Source of the DNA: Saccopteryx bilineata
Lineage: Eukaryota > Chordata > Mammalia > Chiroptera > Emballonuridae
DNA: 64,000 nt
Assembly (NCBI RefSeq): GCF_036850765.1
Contig: NC_089501.1
Span: 15,786,997 to 15,850,996 of the forward strand
Direction: 5' to 3'
Each line of letters starts with the position of its first letter. The first letter of the stretch is position 1. Both the position numbers and the translations under genes were made by a program. Below are positions 11,551-23,823 of the stretch, piece after piece. The notes under the pieces were generated by a model. That model was not told where the DNA came from. It ran no database searches and was given only the letters and a program-made list of their open reading frames with translations.

Positions 11551-11728
11551 GCCCTGGCTGGGTAGCTCAGTTGGTTAGAATGTCTTCCAGAAATGGCAAG
11601 GTTGCAATTCCATCACCAGTCAGCGCACACATCAGAAGCAACCAATTAATGCACAACTAAGTGGAACAGCAAATGAATACTTCCCTCTCTCCCTTCCTTT
11701 CTCTGTCTCTCTAAAATCAATAATCTTT
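11551..11728 (+). mobile_element. VES-like SINE
   Basis: It begins GCCCTGGCTGGGTAGCTCAG TTGG, with a degenerate B box, 'agaagcaaccaattaatgca' and a CT-rich tail, which is the layout of bat VES SINEs. The copy is diverged. Confidence 0.85.
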
Positions 11729-13414
11729 TAAATTTAAAAATTCTTACTTTTTTTCCTATTCATTTTATCTCTATCTCTTTCCTTAACAATTTGTAAATTT
11801 TTGAGTTTCAAGATAAAATCTTTAGAATCAAGTAATTTTAAAAAATGTAATTTTGGTTAGAGATATTCCCCCCAAAATATTTTAAAAATCCCCAATTTAT
11901 TTGGCTGCTTGAATTTCTCTGTTTTTAAAATTATATTTAACACAGAGTAGATTTAACTTCTACACTAACATTCCTAAAAGTAAATATAATAATAATTATA
12001 AACAGTGTTGCAGAGTGGAAAATGACAATATTTTTATAAAAACTGCTCTACGAATATTTTTGGAAACTTAGAAGTCTTCAAAAATTAAAGCACAAAATTA
12101 TTTTTTAGTAAGAAGTTTCCAGAAGATACTAGGAGTAAGTTTATGGAAGAATTCTTTTGAAATTTTTTTTTATTTAAAAATAAAAAGTAATCTAATAAAA
12201 GCAATGAATTTAATACATATATGTAATAATTATCTACTGAAATTCTCTAACAAGTTAGATTTCTGTTAAAATCTTCCAATAGCTGATTTTCTAATGTCCT
12301 CAAATTCCAAGTCAGAATAGGTTTTTGCTTTTATTTAAAAAACAAAAAACAAAATGTAGTATGCAAAAAAAGTTCATTTTAACATTAACCCTGACATTTT
12401 AATACTTTAATAGGCAACTCTGAATTTCATATGGTGCTTATTAAGATGGGAATTAACCAAAGTTTTAATATAAAATTATCAGTAATATTTGTGGTCATAT
12501 GAGGACCTGTAGTCATAGCTCTGGTTCTGCCCCCTAACCGTTTCCCCCTACACCCTGCAATGTACTTTGGAACTGCTAAGTAGCATATTATTATCATTAT
12601 TTTTAACTTCAATCACTTTGTGTGTGGGGGGAGGCAGTGAGTAAGAAGATGAATTAATGAGCTTCCTCTGCCCCTACAATCTCCTGTTGAAAGATCTTTT
12701 GTTTTGTTTTGATCACTCATTTCATAAATATTGGCAGTCCCCAACATAAAAACTGTGTGTCCCACAAAGTATTTGTACATTGGCTCTCTGAAATTTTCAA
12801 AACATCTCTCTCCATAGAAACAAAGTTTTAAATGGTACTTTGGGTTGCTAGTCTGCTCTACAAAGATCTAAGACCCCAGGGAATAAAATACTGGAAAAAA
12901 ATACTGTTGCGATGCTTACTAATCAAAGTAGCATTAAATTAGAAAGTGTTTTATTTATATCAAATGTGGGAGCCTGAAGACAAACAGATTTATTTGGAAG
13001 AAGAGACACAATGATTGTTTCAAAAAGAGTTTAAAGCATATTTCAAGGTCATATAGGTTATAGAAGTTCTTAGCTATATAGTTTTTCATCACTAAGTAAG
13101 TTTTCCTTTGATTTCATGTATACCACTAGTCTGACCCTTATGGTGTTTTTGTTTTGCTTTTATTTGATTAAAAAGAGACTGAAAGCAACAAGCAGGTTTT
13201 CCTGAGGTAACTGGGCAAGGGTTTGAATGAGAGAGTAATTTATTATAGAGGACATGCATGTCCTTGGCTGTGTGACCATGGTTATAAGTCACCTATCTTC
13301 TGTATCTCTCATTCTTCATCTGTAACATTGCTGCAGCTTTCAGATTAAGTGGTATTACTAATGTGTCAGGCACAACAGGCATTCAAGAAATTTAATTCAA
13401 TTTCTCCCCTCTCG

Positions 13415-13770
13415 GTTTTGTTTTGTTTGTGTTTTTCCGAAATTAGAAACAGGGAGGCAGTCAGACAGACTCCCGCATGTGCCCCACCAGGATCCACCCA
13501 GTATGCCCACCAGGGGGCGATGCTCTGCCCATTTGGGGCATTGCTCCACTGTGGCTGGAGCCATTTTAGCACCTGAGGCGGAGGCCATGGAGTCGTTCTC
13601 AGAGCCGGGCCCAACTTTGCTCCAATGGAGCCTTGGAGGGGAAGAGAGAGACAGAGAGGAAGGAGAGGGGGAAAGGTGGAGAAGCAGATGGGCGCTTCTC
13701 CTGTGTGCCCTGGCCGGGGATTGAACCGGGGACTGCCGATGCTCTACCACTGAGCAAACCAGCCAGGGCC
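13415..13770 (-). mobile_element. SINE type A (Rhin-like)
   Basis: On the minus strand it begins GGCCCTGGCTGGTTTGCTCA and runs to 'tttctaatttcggaaaaaca'. Only a single copy of the internal 'gcgatgctctgccca' motif is present. The body is nearly complete; a TSD was not resolved. Confidence 0.9.
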
Positions 13771-15161
13771 TTTTCTCCTCTCTTAAAAAGGGAATTAATG
13801 TCAGGTCAGAAGTCAAGAAATAACTGTCTATCGGATTCTTATAACTAAGAACCAGAAGAGGGTGCAGCAAGGGAAAAATTCTGGATTTTGTGGTTCTTCA
13901 TATGCTTGTCACTTTTCAACTCCTGTTCTCTATTTAAACAATAGGCACTGGAGAAGGAGTGGGGAGAACAGCCCCAGGTTTGATAGGGAAAGGGTCCTAC
14001 AATGTTTCTCTACTCTTTATATAAATAGGGCCAAAAAATTTACTGACTAACCAACCTTACAGTTTCTAAAGGATGGAGAAAATGTGAATGATGGCAAATT
14101 TTCAAAGTAGAAAGAAGGATATTATTGCTCAGAGCTTGAAGAATTAGGAAACCAAGGGTTCAGGGCAGAAGGGCTGGGCAGAGAGTGGCAACAATCTTTA
14201 GGAATGCTGTATATAAAATGTTTGAATTTTAGGACTTGAGGAGAATATACTATTTCAACTGAGTGTAAACTAAAGAAAAAAATTTCTTTTGGTGGCCAGA
14301 GACAGATACAAAACTTTTCTTGAGATTTTAATTCACTAGATACAATGCAAATTTAGAATTTTTTTTCTTTAAAAAATGTCATTTTCTCTACATTTTCTGT
14401 CCCATAAAAGATCATATGCTTTTCCAGAAAAAAACAAAGAAACTCAGAAAATAAAAAATTATGATATATTATTCTGCCCAATTGAAAAAAATTTTTATGA
14501 AATGAAGTGAAACCACATGTGCTTGTTCCTATTTTGGAGACACTATCTGCAACTAAGACACAACAGCACTTGGCTTCCCGTTATCATTACACATTAAATG
14601 TGCTGCCAGCACTCACGTTCCGTCTTTCACATTGTCCTCGGGGCAGAGCTTCGCTTCAGTTCTGGGTCCTGTAAGTGGATAGGAATTCACTTGTGATTTT
14701 TTTTGTCCACTGAACTTGTTTTTCAAGTTCAGGCAGAGCATTCTCCTGAAATAAATATATAGATTCATTGAGGAGCTAAGGTAAAAGCAGATCTGTGTTG
14801 CAGATAGATCCTGAACAAATATCTACTGAATGTGTGACTAGTGGGATATTGAGGGGGGTATAATTAATACAAGTCTGAACTCTAAAAATGAACAGTACAT
14901 ACTGAAATTAACATAGAAAGAAGAAGAGAAGAATTGCAAACCAGTGACCCGTGTATCTATTAAACTTAATGATCTGGAACTGGCAGGGTCTCCTATAGAG
15001 TTTCTGCAGATAACTTGGCTTAAGATGTGTTGCGGTTGAGATACTTAATCTGGCTCTTAGATTATATACAGTTTTGAACATCCTCTGAAATTATTAGGTT
15101 CCCTAGTTTCTCCAAAAAAGTAGTTGGGGTTAATGTATTTTACAATTATGATAATATCATA
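13771..15161. other. Intergenic, no gene recognised
   Basis: AT-rich sequence without a coding signal and with no repeat I can name. Confidence 0.5.
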
Positions 15162-15659
15162 TGTTGAACAATAACAAGAAATGAAACTTCCAAGTGCCTA
15201 ACAATGCCATCTGAAGCATCCACCGGGTATAATAAAAAAAAAAACACAAATGTCGGAGACTTTCAGAGGTAGGTATAGATGTAACTTTATTGGCCAGTTT
15301 CACCTGCACAGGGGCGAGTTCCCTGATGTCCGGAGACACCGTACTCAGTAGGAGCTGCAAATGGGAACTGCCCCGGGCGCTTACAGCTAGTTCCTTATAT
15401 ATCCTAAGTAATCAAGCATAAATACAGAAGCAAAAATAGCGGTCACCTATTTGCTAAGGGAGTTGCACATAGCATAGCAACAGGAGCTGGGTCTAGCTCA
15501 TTGGCAAACTTCAAACATAAACTTCTGATAAGGGTCTCTAACCAATGGAATGCAAACGTTTGTCTTCCTTTGTTCTTAGCCTTACAGGGTCCCTATCCTT
15601 ACCTCCCTGTCTCTGCATCTACACTCTAGCAATCCCAGCACACGTTCCTGAATCTAACA
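15162..15659 (-). mobile_element. Endogenous retroviral LTR (probable solo LTR)
   Basis: Read on the minus strand it starts TGTTAG and has a TATA-like box (about 15393-15402), a polyadenylation signal AATAAAG (about 15284-15290) and a possible end in AACA at 15162. The right boundary is well supported. The left is less sure: 15251 is an alternative because of TG at that point. No target duplication was found. No gag, pol or env coding was seen beside it. Confidence 0.6.
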
Positions 15660-15689
15660 ATTTGATCTTTTCTTGATCCTTACACCATC

Positions 15690-15985
15690 CATTTTATATA
15701 AAATCCACATATATCTCTGGAGGGGATGGGGGTTGGGGGACTGGATGCAATAGATGAAGGGATTAAGCAAAGAAAAAAATATATAGACACAACAGTGTGG
15801 GGAGTGCAGAACTGAAGGCGGGGAAGAGGGTGGTGGGTGGATAGATGGTGATGGAGGGAGACTTGGGGTGGTCAATACACAATGCAACATATAGATCGTA
15901 AAGATGATGTATTATAGAATTGTACACCTGAAACCTGTATAATTTTATTATCCAATTTTACCCGAATAAATTTAATAAAAAACTA
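15690..15985 (+). mobile_element. L1 3'-end fragment
   Basis: The end 'tattatagaattgtacacct' plus 'gaaacctgtataattttatt' and 'aataaatttaataaaa' is the L1 3' terminus. Its reverse complement recurs at 39.35-39.47 kb. A G-rich stretch (15719-15860) precedes it, as in many L1 3' UTRs. The left limit is approximate. Confidence 0.75.
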
Positions 15986-16224
15986 ATTTCAATATTCTTA
16001 AAAGTAAGTAACCATTATAAAGAATTTAATTTACTTAGGTAATTGTAGAGTTAATTTCTTTTGTCCCGTAGGTGTTAACAAGGTAGAATAAATTACTATA
16101 AGAAGAAAGTTAGAAAATGTAAATTTGTAAAACTTTTCAGTTAAGTAATAGGCTAGGTATAATTTATCATTAAGTACATTTTATTAAGGGCTTGTAGTTT
16201 CATCATTTTCCTCTCCTTGAAAAG

Positions 16225-16955
16225 GTTTTAAATTGATATGAACTGCTGATGGGAATGTAAAATGGTATATCTGCTTTGAAGAAGAGTCTGACAGTCCCTT
16301 AAAAGGGTGAGTAAATAGAGAATTATCATAGGAGCCCACGATTTTAGTCCTAGGTCTATACCCAAGAGAAATGAAAACATTTGTGTATGTAAAGATCTGT
16401 ATATGACTGTACATACATTATTACATAACACATAAGAGCATTATTTATAATAGCCAAAGGAGGAAACAATATAAATATCCATCAACTGATAAAATGTGGT
16501 ATAGCAATGGCATATGATTCAGGGAAAAGAAAGAAAGAGAAAGAGAGAGAGAGAAAGAAAGAAAGAAAGAAAGAGAAAGAAAGAAAGAAAAGGGAACAAA
16601 GTACTGAGAAATACGATACAACATGTATGTATCTTGGAGACTTTATGTTCAGTTGAAGATGCCAGTAACCCAAAACCACATGTGATATGATTCCATTTTT
16701 TGGAGATGTCTCGAATAGGGAAATCTATGGAGACATAAAGTATATTAGTGATTGTTTTAGGCTGGGGTTCTGAGGGAATGAAGGCTCAACACTGAAGGAT
16801 ACAAGGTTTCTTTCTTGGGAGTGATGAAATGTTTTAACATTGATTGTGGTGATTGTTGCATGGCTTTGTGAATATATTAAAAGCTACAGAATTGTACACT
16901 CGAAATGGGTGATTTTTATAGTATGTGAGTTGTATTTGAATAAAGCTATTGCAAG
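16225..16955 (+). mobile_element. L1 3'-end fragment interrupted by a GAAA repeat
   Basis: It contains 'tgaactgctgatgggaatgt', 'tatttataatagccaaagg', 'aatatccatcaactgataaa', and later 'tgtacactcgaaatgggtga', the usual order in an L1 3' UTR. A purine microsatellite splits the element at 16523-16591. Confidence 0.75.
16523..16591. repeat. (GAAA)n/(GA)n purine tract
   Basis: About 70 bp of pure A/G built of GAAA and GA units, inside the L1 3' fragment. Confidence 0.95.
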
Positions 16956-17742
16956 AAAGAATGTTTCCTTTCAGAACTGGTTTATAAAAATCTTTCCCAA
17001 GAACCAAAAAATACCTTATGCAAACAAGATAAAAATAACAACATATAGTTGACATTATACTAAATGGTATTATTAACTATTTAAATCCAAAAAGTAGTAA
17101 GTAGAGAATGTGAAATCAAGAAACATTTTCAAGAACACAGAAGAAAATGCTACAATTTCTCAGCTTGAGAAATACTTACATTTCTTGAGTAGTCAGACCG
17201 AGGGAATGTTTTACAATTATGAATCACTTTACACTCCTTCTTATTAAGTAAAACATAGATAAGTAAAATTATTTATATTTTTTGATGTGTAGAAAATTAC
17301 TATCAAATTACCTTATAGCATTATAGTTACCAAAATATTTCCAGGAGAAGTTATCTTGCTCAAAGTAGGAAGCTTTAACTAGGCAAAATGATGTAGGAGC
17401 ATGAGAGCTGGATTAGGTATCAGAATACATTGTTTTTAAAACTAGCTCTGATTTCATTGGATTATTTAAACACTCAGCCTCGTTCTCTTCTTTTGTAAAA
17501 TAATGCAAACTCTTAATTGAAAGCATTGTTGTGCAGGTCAAATTAGATATTGTATGTATGTCAGAGAATAATCAACAGCTATAAAGTATGACAATTGTTA
17601 ATAACTAATATTACTTAACACAATAATATTATTTAATAATAATTATTATTAAGCAATCAGAGAACCTAGCATTAGAATTTCAACACAATTATCATTAAGA
17701 AGACCAAAGGGATAATTTTCCTTGTTTCTTTGATTTTTTTTG

Positions 17743-17822
17743 TCCTTCCTTCCTTCCTTCCTTCCTTCCTTCCTTCCTTCCTTCCTTCCTTCCTTCCTTC
17801 CTTCCTTCCTTCTTTCCTTTCT
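17743..17822. repeat. (TTCC)n microsatellite
   Basis: Nearly perfect CCTT tetranucleotide array of about 70 bp, ending in a less regular pyrimidine tract. Confidence 0.95.
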
Positions 17823-17891
17823 CTCTTTGTCTCTTTCTTTCTATCATCTACCTATCTTCAAAATATTTAACTTAAAATGTTGAAATATTTT

Positions 17892-18228
17892 GGCTTGACT
17901 GGTGGTAACATAGTAGATAGAGCATCTGCCTGGGACACTGAGGACCCAGATTCAAAACCCCAAGGTCACCAGCTTGAGTGGGGGCTCATCTGGCTTGAGT
18001 ATGCTATGTAGGGTCACTGGCTTGAGAATGGGATCATAGACATGACTCTGTGGATGCTGGTTTGAGCCCAAGTTCTCTGGCTTGGGATCAGTGGCTTGGC
18101 TGGAGCCCCCCCATCAAGGCTCATATGAGAAGCAATCAATGAACAGCTAAAAAGTTATACAACTAACTACAAGTTGATGTTTCTCATCTCTCTCCCTTCT
18201 TGCCTGCCTATCTCTCTCTCACACACAA
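17892..18228 (+). mobile_element. SINE type B, long variant with repeated 'ggcttgag' units
   Basis: It begins GGCTTGACTGGTGGTAACA and contains several repeats of a 'cactggcttgag' unit in the body, then 'agaagcaatcaatgaacagc' and a CT-rich end. It is flanked by a perfect 18-bp duplication, aaaatgttgaaatatttt, at 17874-17891 and 18229-18246. Confidence 0.9.
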
Positions 18229-18290
18229 AAAATGTTGAAATATTTTGAAAAATTTATTGCTATTTTATTTTTTAAAGAAATAATGTATAG

Positions 18291-18430
18291 CCTGGCTGGA
18301 TAGCTAGGTTGGTTGGGGCATTGTCCCAAAATGTAGAGGTTGCCGGTTCAATGCGTGGTCAGGCACATACAAGAATGTATCTAGGTCCCCCCCCCCACTT
18401 CGTTGCTCTCTCATCAAAATAAATAATTCT
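18291..18430 (+). mobile_element. VES-like SINE
   Basis: It starts GCCTGGCTGGATAGCTAGGT, with a B box (CGGTTCAATGC), followed by a C-rich tract and an AAAT end. Confidence 0.8.
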
Positions 18431-18545
18431 TTTTAAGTTTTAAAACATTATGAATATTTAATAGGGCATATTATCAAATTTAAAGCAGAACCTATACTTA
18501 ACTCTTCTATGTTCAGTTAATCCTACCAAAATAGAAATCATTCTT

Positions 18546-18927
18546 TTTTTTTTTTTTTTTTTTTTTGTATTTTACCGAAGTTAGAAGTGGGGAAGCAGAC
18601 AGACAGACTCCCACATGCGTCTGACCGGGATCCACCCGGCATCCACACAAGGGGGTGATGCTCTGCTCATCTAGGGCATTGTTCCCCTGTGGCCAGAACC
18701 ATTCTAGCACCTGAGATGGAGGCCATGGAGCCATCCTCAGCACCCAGGCCAACTTTGCTCCAATGGAGCCTTGGCTGCAGGAGGGGAAGAGAGAGACAGA
18801 GAGGAAGGAGAGGGGGAGGGGTGGAGAAGCAGATGGGCACCTCTCCTGTGTGCCCTGACCCGGAATCGAACCTGGGACTTCCACACACCGGGCTGACACT
18901 CTACCACTGAGCCAACTGGCCAGGGCC
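18546..18927 (-). mobile_element. SINE type A (Rhin-like)
   Basis: Minus-strand start GGCCCTGGCCAGTTGGCTCA, full body, and a poly(A) tail seen as a T run at 18544-18566. It is flanked by the 14-bp duplication tagaaatcattctt at 18532-18545 and 18928-18941. Confidence 0.93.
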
Positions 18928-19999
18928 TAGAAATCATTCTTGTACATATCTTCATAAAGAATAAGAACAAGGACATCCTAAGAAATTTTCTGATTTTCTG
19001 CTGTCATATAGTATTCATACCTCTATTAAGCTGACATTTTCTCCTCTCCAGTTGATTTTTATTTTTTTGCTCTGTTATAGTTTTATAATCTTATCACAAA
19101 GGTAACCCATTTATTATAGAAAATTTAGGAGATATGGACCAACAAAAAGTAAAATAAACAAAATTCTTACAACAGTAATGCATTTGTACATATAAAGTTG
19201 CATAGTCATGCTCTGTTTTAATGTGTTCAAATAGACACTGTTTCTGGATTTACTCCCTTCTCCCTGTGTCACCATGAACAATTCTATTGTGGTAACTAAT
19301 ATCTCTTTTCAATTAACCTTGTACATGGGGATGTGTAATGCTTTTGTTAAACCCCTAAAGCTTCTCATTTTTAAACATGGTAACAAATGGGAAATGAAAG
19401 AGGTTTTATCATTGATTTCCTCTTTCTAATCACTTTTCTGTTTTTGCTGACCACCTATTTCTCTACTTTCACTTGGTGCCAAGACATTATTAAACTGTGA
19501 TAACTCTCTCTTTATTATAGAGACATGTTTTTATAAAACTTGGGACAATAAACATTAAGAAAAAAAACAACCAACTATTCTCACTGCATAGAAATAATCA
19601 CATTTAATATACTTTTATATTTTCCTTGTCATTAAAAAAACACATACACATGAATACAAAAAGTATTAAACCCATACATGTAAAACATCTAAACAATCAG
19701 GAGCAATTTCTTTTTCATACCATTGAATTTTGACATGTAGAGAGTATTAAAGTTATCTGAACGAGTCAAAGAGGACTTTTCTTAGCATTGGGGCTTCTTT
19801 TTACAAGCTTATTATAATCAAATTATACAATCTTGTTTGGTTGACTAAAAGATATAGCTACTCTTTCATTTTGATTATGGTATGCTTTCCCCTTTGTTTA
19901 AAGTTTTTAGTTCAATTTAAAATGTATGGTTGTTTCTTGTTTTATTTTGCCTTACCCTTTATATGCTGTATAGTTAGAATGAACTGATTATTTTCTTTA

Positions 20000-20319
20000 A
20001 TTTTTTATTTTATTTCTTTTTTACAGAGAGAGAGTCAGAGAGAGGGATAGACAGGAACAGACAAACAGAAATGGAGAGATGAGACACATCAATCATTAGT
20101 TTTTCATTGCACGTTGCAACACCTTAATTGTTCATTGATTGCTTTCTCATACGTGCCTTGACCGCAGGCCTTCAGCAGACTGAGTCACCCCTTGCTCGCG
20201 CCAGCTTTTTGCTCAAACCAGATGAGCCCTCGCTCAAGCTGGCAACCTCGGAGTCTCGAACCTGGGTTTTCGGCATCCCAGTCTGATGCTCTATCCACTG
20301 CGCCACCGCCTGGTCAGGC
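20000..20319 (-). mobile_element. SINE type B
   Basis: Minus-strand start GCCTGACCAGGCGGTGGCGC, B box GGTTCGAGACTCC, then the CT-rich and T-rich end on the left. It directly abuts a second SINE on its right. Confidence 0.9.
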
Positions 20320-20320
20320 T

Positions 20321-20359
20321 AAATTTTTTTGTATTGATTTCAGTGAAAGAGGGAGGGGT

Positions 20360-20402
<43 letters not shown>

Positions 20403-20505
20403 TTAAGCTGTTCTTGTATGTGCCCTGATTGGGGATTGAACAGGCAACCTCTGAACTTTGGGGTGATGCTCATGCTCTAACAAACCAAGCTATCTGGCCA
20501 GGGCT
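20321..20505 (-). mobile_element. VES-like SINE with expanded (GA)n
   Basis: Minus-strand start AGCCCTGGCCAGATAGCTTG, B box CTGTTCAATCC, and a CT tract that has expanded to about 18 GA units on the plus strand (20363-20398). Confidence 0.85.
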
Positions 20506-20896
20506 AGAAGGAATTGATTCATTAGTTCTTTCTACCTCTCAAAATAGATTCTGTTGTTAATTTCTCCCTTCACTGTTACTGGTCTTTCCAAAAGATAAAG
20601 ATTTAATTCTGGGCACTGACGTACAACAGCCATATGTGATGTTTTAGTCACTAATCTTTAAGTAAAAAACAGAGTCCTTTGTCAATACATAAGTACCTCA
20701 CTGTTTATGTATTAATGTGAAATGTAAAGGTGAAATTGCAGGATTTCAGATCTAGTTCATAAACAACTGAACATGATGGAAACAATGTATTGCAATTAGG
20801 ATATAAAGTAAATGGAACCCATGTTATTTTCTATTCTCATTTTCTTCATTTAATACATGATCAGGTAATCCCGTAAAACTGTTATTGAAATACATG

Positions 20897-20920
20897 CGTG
20901 TGTGTGTGTGTGTGTGTGTG
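20897..20920. repeat. (GT)n microsatellite
   Basis: About twelve GT units flanked by 'catgc' on both sides. Confidence 0.95.
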
Positions 20921-21353
20921 CATGCGCTTGTTGCCAAGATGTTTTGGCCAAAACTTTATTTCTAGCTCCAACTTAAAGTTATCTCAACATTCTTCTTTAA
21001 AAAAGAGAGATTTTTTCTTACTTACTCTCCACCTCAACCTGCATAGATTCAGTGGTTCATAAATTCAATACAATTTTGCCCATATACTAAGCCCTTTATC
21101 TTCTTGTCACACTTCTCTGGCAAAACCTCAATTTGGGGGGAACACAAACACCTCCTTCTTTAGTGCCTGCACCCCAGCAGCCAGACCTTGGGAGAAAAAG
21201 TACAATATGACAGACTGATTCCACCAGGGCACATATCCAGCCTCAAATGGGCTTTGACTCTGACCAGCAAGCCTCCTGTGTCTGTTTGGTCAATTTACTT
21301 TTCTGCTCGCCTCTAGAATTTCCATCCTCCATTCTCTTCTACTTTCCCAAACC

Positions 21354-21597
21354 CAGTAATTCTCAACTAGGGGAATTTTGCTCTCCTCTTTTCATCCCTA
21401 ACCCCTAAGGGACATTTGGTAATGTCTGAAGACTGTTTAGATTTTCACACCTGCTGGGGGAAGGAGAATTGCTACTGACATCTAGTAGGTAAAAGCCAAG
21501 TGTGCTGCTTGATGTCCCACAAGATAGAGGACAGTCCCACGCAATATAGAATTACCTGGTCTAACGGGGCAATAATGCCGAGATTGAGAAACCCCAC
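21354..21597 (+). mobile_element. MER20 (hAT-Charlie MITE)
   Basis: It starts CAGTAATTCTCAACTAGGGG and ends GATTGAGAAACCCC, with 'gggacatttggtaatgtctg' and 'ctactgacatctagtaggta' inside, the order I recall for MER20. The copy is diverged but nearly complete. MER20 copies are known as regulatory DNA in some placental tissues, but nothing here shows activity. Confidence 0.85.
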
Positions 21598-21989
21598 TCT
21601 AGCACCTTCATGCTCAACAGATGCCTTTCTTTCTGTCTGGAGAAAATAGCTGCTGACTTTTGGGAACTCCTTCATCTTTTCTATTTCAAACACACACTGC
21701 TGCCCAGAGCCTCCCGTCTGATTTCAGTAGGAGGCTATCCCCTTCTCCTGGCTGAGGCTAACCCCACTGACATGCGTTGGATTTCAAAGCCTATCATCTT
21801 CTCCATAACGTTTATTTTCTCTTTGTAATTTCAGTTTGACCTTCTGGGTTCTTCTTTTTGATTTTCAACATGATTAAATTTCTTCAACTAAAGGAAACAA
21901 ATAAAATTATTCTTACCTTCCAGGTACTACCCTGTCCTGTCTCTTTGCAGTCACATTTCTCCAAATAACCATTAAAGACACCAGCTATC

Positions 21990-22440
21990 TGAATTCTTTG
22001 CCTGCTACTCATTGCTCAACCTACTACTGCAGGCTGGCTTCTGGCCTCCTCACTCCATTAAAACAGCTCTGATGGAGGTCACCAACACTTTCCACATATA
22101 AATTCCTGAGATAACTTTAAGTCTTTACTTGACTTTACCTTTCCGTAGCATTCAACAATTCTATCACTCCCTGCTTTTTGAAACCAGCCTTCCCTTACTT
22201 TCTGAGACACAGCAGTCTCTTGGTTTTCAACACCTCTAATCAATTCCTTTGTTTCTGGCTTATTTATCTTCTTGGCCTTTAAATGTAGGCATTTCTTTAA
22301 GATTCAGTTCTGGGACTTTACAACTTAATCTTCACTTTCTTCCTGACTAATGTCATTCAGACTCATCACTTTATTTAATATATGTACATTAATACACACA
22401 CACACGATATTCTAAATTAATATTTCTGGTACAGACCTCT
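21990..22440 (+). mobile_element. L2/CR1-like LINE relic (reverse-transcriptase region)
   Basis: The pieces 'ctgatggaggtcaccaacac' and 'gtagcattcaacaattctat', followed by 'cagcagtctcttggttttc', run in the order of the L2/CR1 reverse transcriptase coding region as I remember it. It is heavily decayed with no open frame. Limits are approximate. Confidence 0.5.
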
Positions 22441-22495
22441 CAGAGTTTTTGATCTATATATTGATTTATCTGCTTCTTTTCAACTTCTTCTCCAT

Positions 22496-22604
22496 CTCCT
22501 CCTCCTCCTCCTCCTCCTCCTCCTCCTCCTCCTCCTCCTCCTCCTCCTCCTCGTCCTCCTTCTCCTCTTCTTCTTCTTCTTCTTCTTCTTCTTCTTCTTC
22601 TTCT

Positions 22605-22643
<39 letters not shown>

Positions 22644-22686
22644 TCCTCCTCCTCTTCCTCCTCTCCCTCCTCCTCCTCCTTCTTTT
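22496..22686. repeat. (CCT)n/(CTT)n polypyrimidine tract
   Basis: About 190 bp, almost pure C/T on the plus strand, with CTC units first and TTC units next. I see one G near 22553. It makes meaningless poly-Ser, poly-Glu and poly-Arg open frames. Confidence 0.97.
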
Positions 22687-23095
22687 TTGTTGGTCTCAAA
22701 ACATTTCAAGCTCAACATATCTCTAATGGACATCTGCCTCATTTCTTAAACCATTCTTGTTCCAACATTTCCCTTCCAATTTGGGGGGAGACTCCCCACT
22801 CTTGATGAGAAGAAATTCCCAAACTTATACTACTAAATCTAAGAGAAACTAGTCCTCATTCTCCCTGACATCAAGGCATCCAGTTCAGAACACATAATCA
22901 AGCCTTTTTCAATTACCTTTTTGCCTCTTGAATAACCGTTTGCAAGACAAAGATGTATTCACCATTCATTCAAAGGTTAGATGTCAATAATGCAGCAGTT
23001 TTAGTGTTCTGCCTAGATTGTTGCTCCTAAAAGATGTTTGTGATCCTCTGTGATTTTAAGACCTACAGAGTGACCTCAGTTCTTATCTATACCAT

Positions 23096-23222
23096 TCACA
23101 AAAATTAGGGGATATTTCAAAATGAATATGAAGTTATAAAATAGCCCCTAATTTTTGTGAGAATAATTAGAGGATATTTTTAAATGAGTGTGAAGCAATA
23201 AAATATCCCTTAATTTTTGTGA
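23096..23222. repeat. Tandem pair of short hairpin (MITE-like) units
   Basis: Two units of about 60-65 bp follow each other. Each starts with a form of 'ttaggggatattt' and ends with its inverse 'aaatatcccttaatttttgtga' (shown here in the second-unit form), so each can fold back on itself. The second ends in 'gagcaatgta', like a Tc1/mariner terminus. A third partial piece (attcagaaaattagggg) follows near 23250. Confidence 0.65.
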
Positions 23223-23823
23223 GCAATGTATTTTCTAAGCCTTATCATTCAGAAAATTAGGGGTTGCTTCTGAGGATAAGTGTGCTTATTTGGAACGGGT
23301 GCTTTCCTATGCCTTCTTCATTCTTTTGGTACTCCTCTTCACGATGAACTATTATTTTTATGCAAGAACTGACTAGATTGACACTGAAATGTGGCAACTC
23401 AGAAAGAATTCATGCTAGAAATAAGGAAACTCTGTTTTTGGTTTTTCTTGGATAACAGAGCCTCAGATAAAAGGCCCAGTTAGCCTAATCACTGAAAGTT
23501 CTTAGGTTTTAGTTTATACTGTGGGCCAAAAATTAGGTATTTGAATTTAGCAATCTCTTTAAATTTCTAATGCCATCAAATGCACTAAATTCCTTTCATG
23601 GTCATTGAATTCGTTTAATCTTTAACTGTTGATGGCAACATTGTCTTTTAGATATTTTAGGCACTTGAGTTCAGGTAACCAAAGATGATAATTTAATTAG
23701 CTTTTGATTATTGCATGACATGAACTTCTAGATTATTGTTCTATAATGTTAAGGAGACTTTTGAGGCTCTCTGTAACAGCCTACTTCTTGATTCCAATAT
23801 CTTTTATAAGTTAAGATGCTTTA

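Larger units (their letters stand above)
9480..13414. other. Intergenic AT-rich DNA upstream of MAN1A1
   Basis: Composition drops abruptly from the CpG island to AT-rich DNA. Apart from one VES-like SINE at 11551 I see no gene. The short open frames here are isolated and lack homology I recognise. Confidence 0.7.

Noticed and set aside
13479..13848. Ordered splice-like motifs around SINE sequences as possible exons
   Set aside because: They fall in repeat consensus positions and recur in every copy.
22440..22742. Poly-Arg/Gly, poly-Glu and poly-Ser open frames
   Set aside because: They are translations of the polypyrimidine microsatellite.
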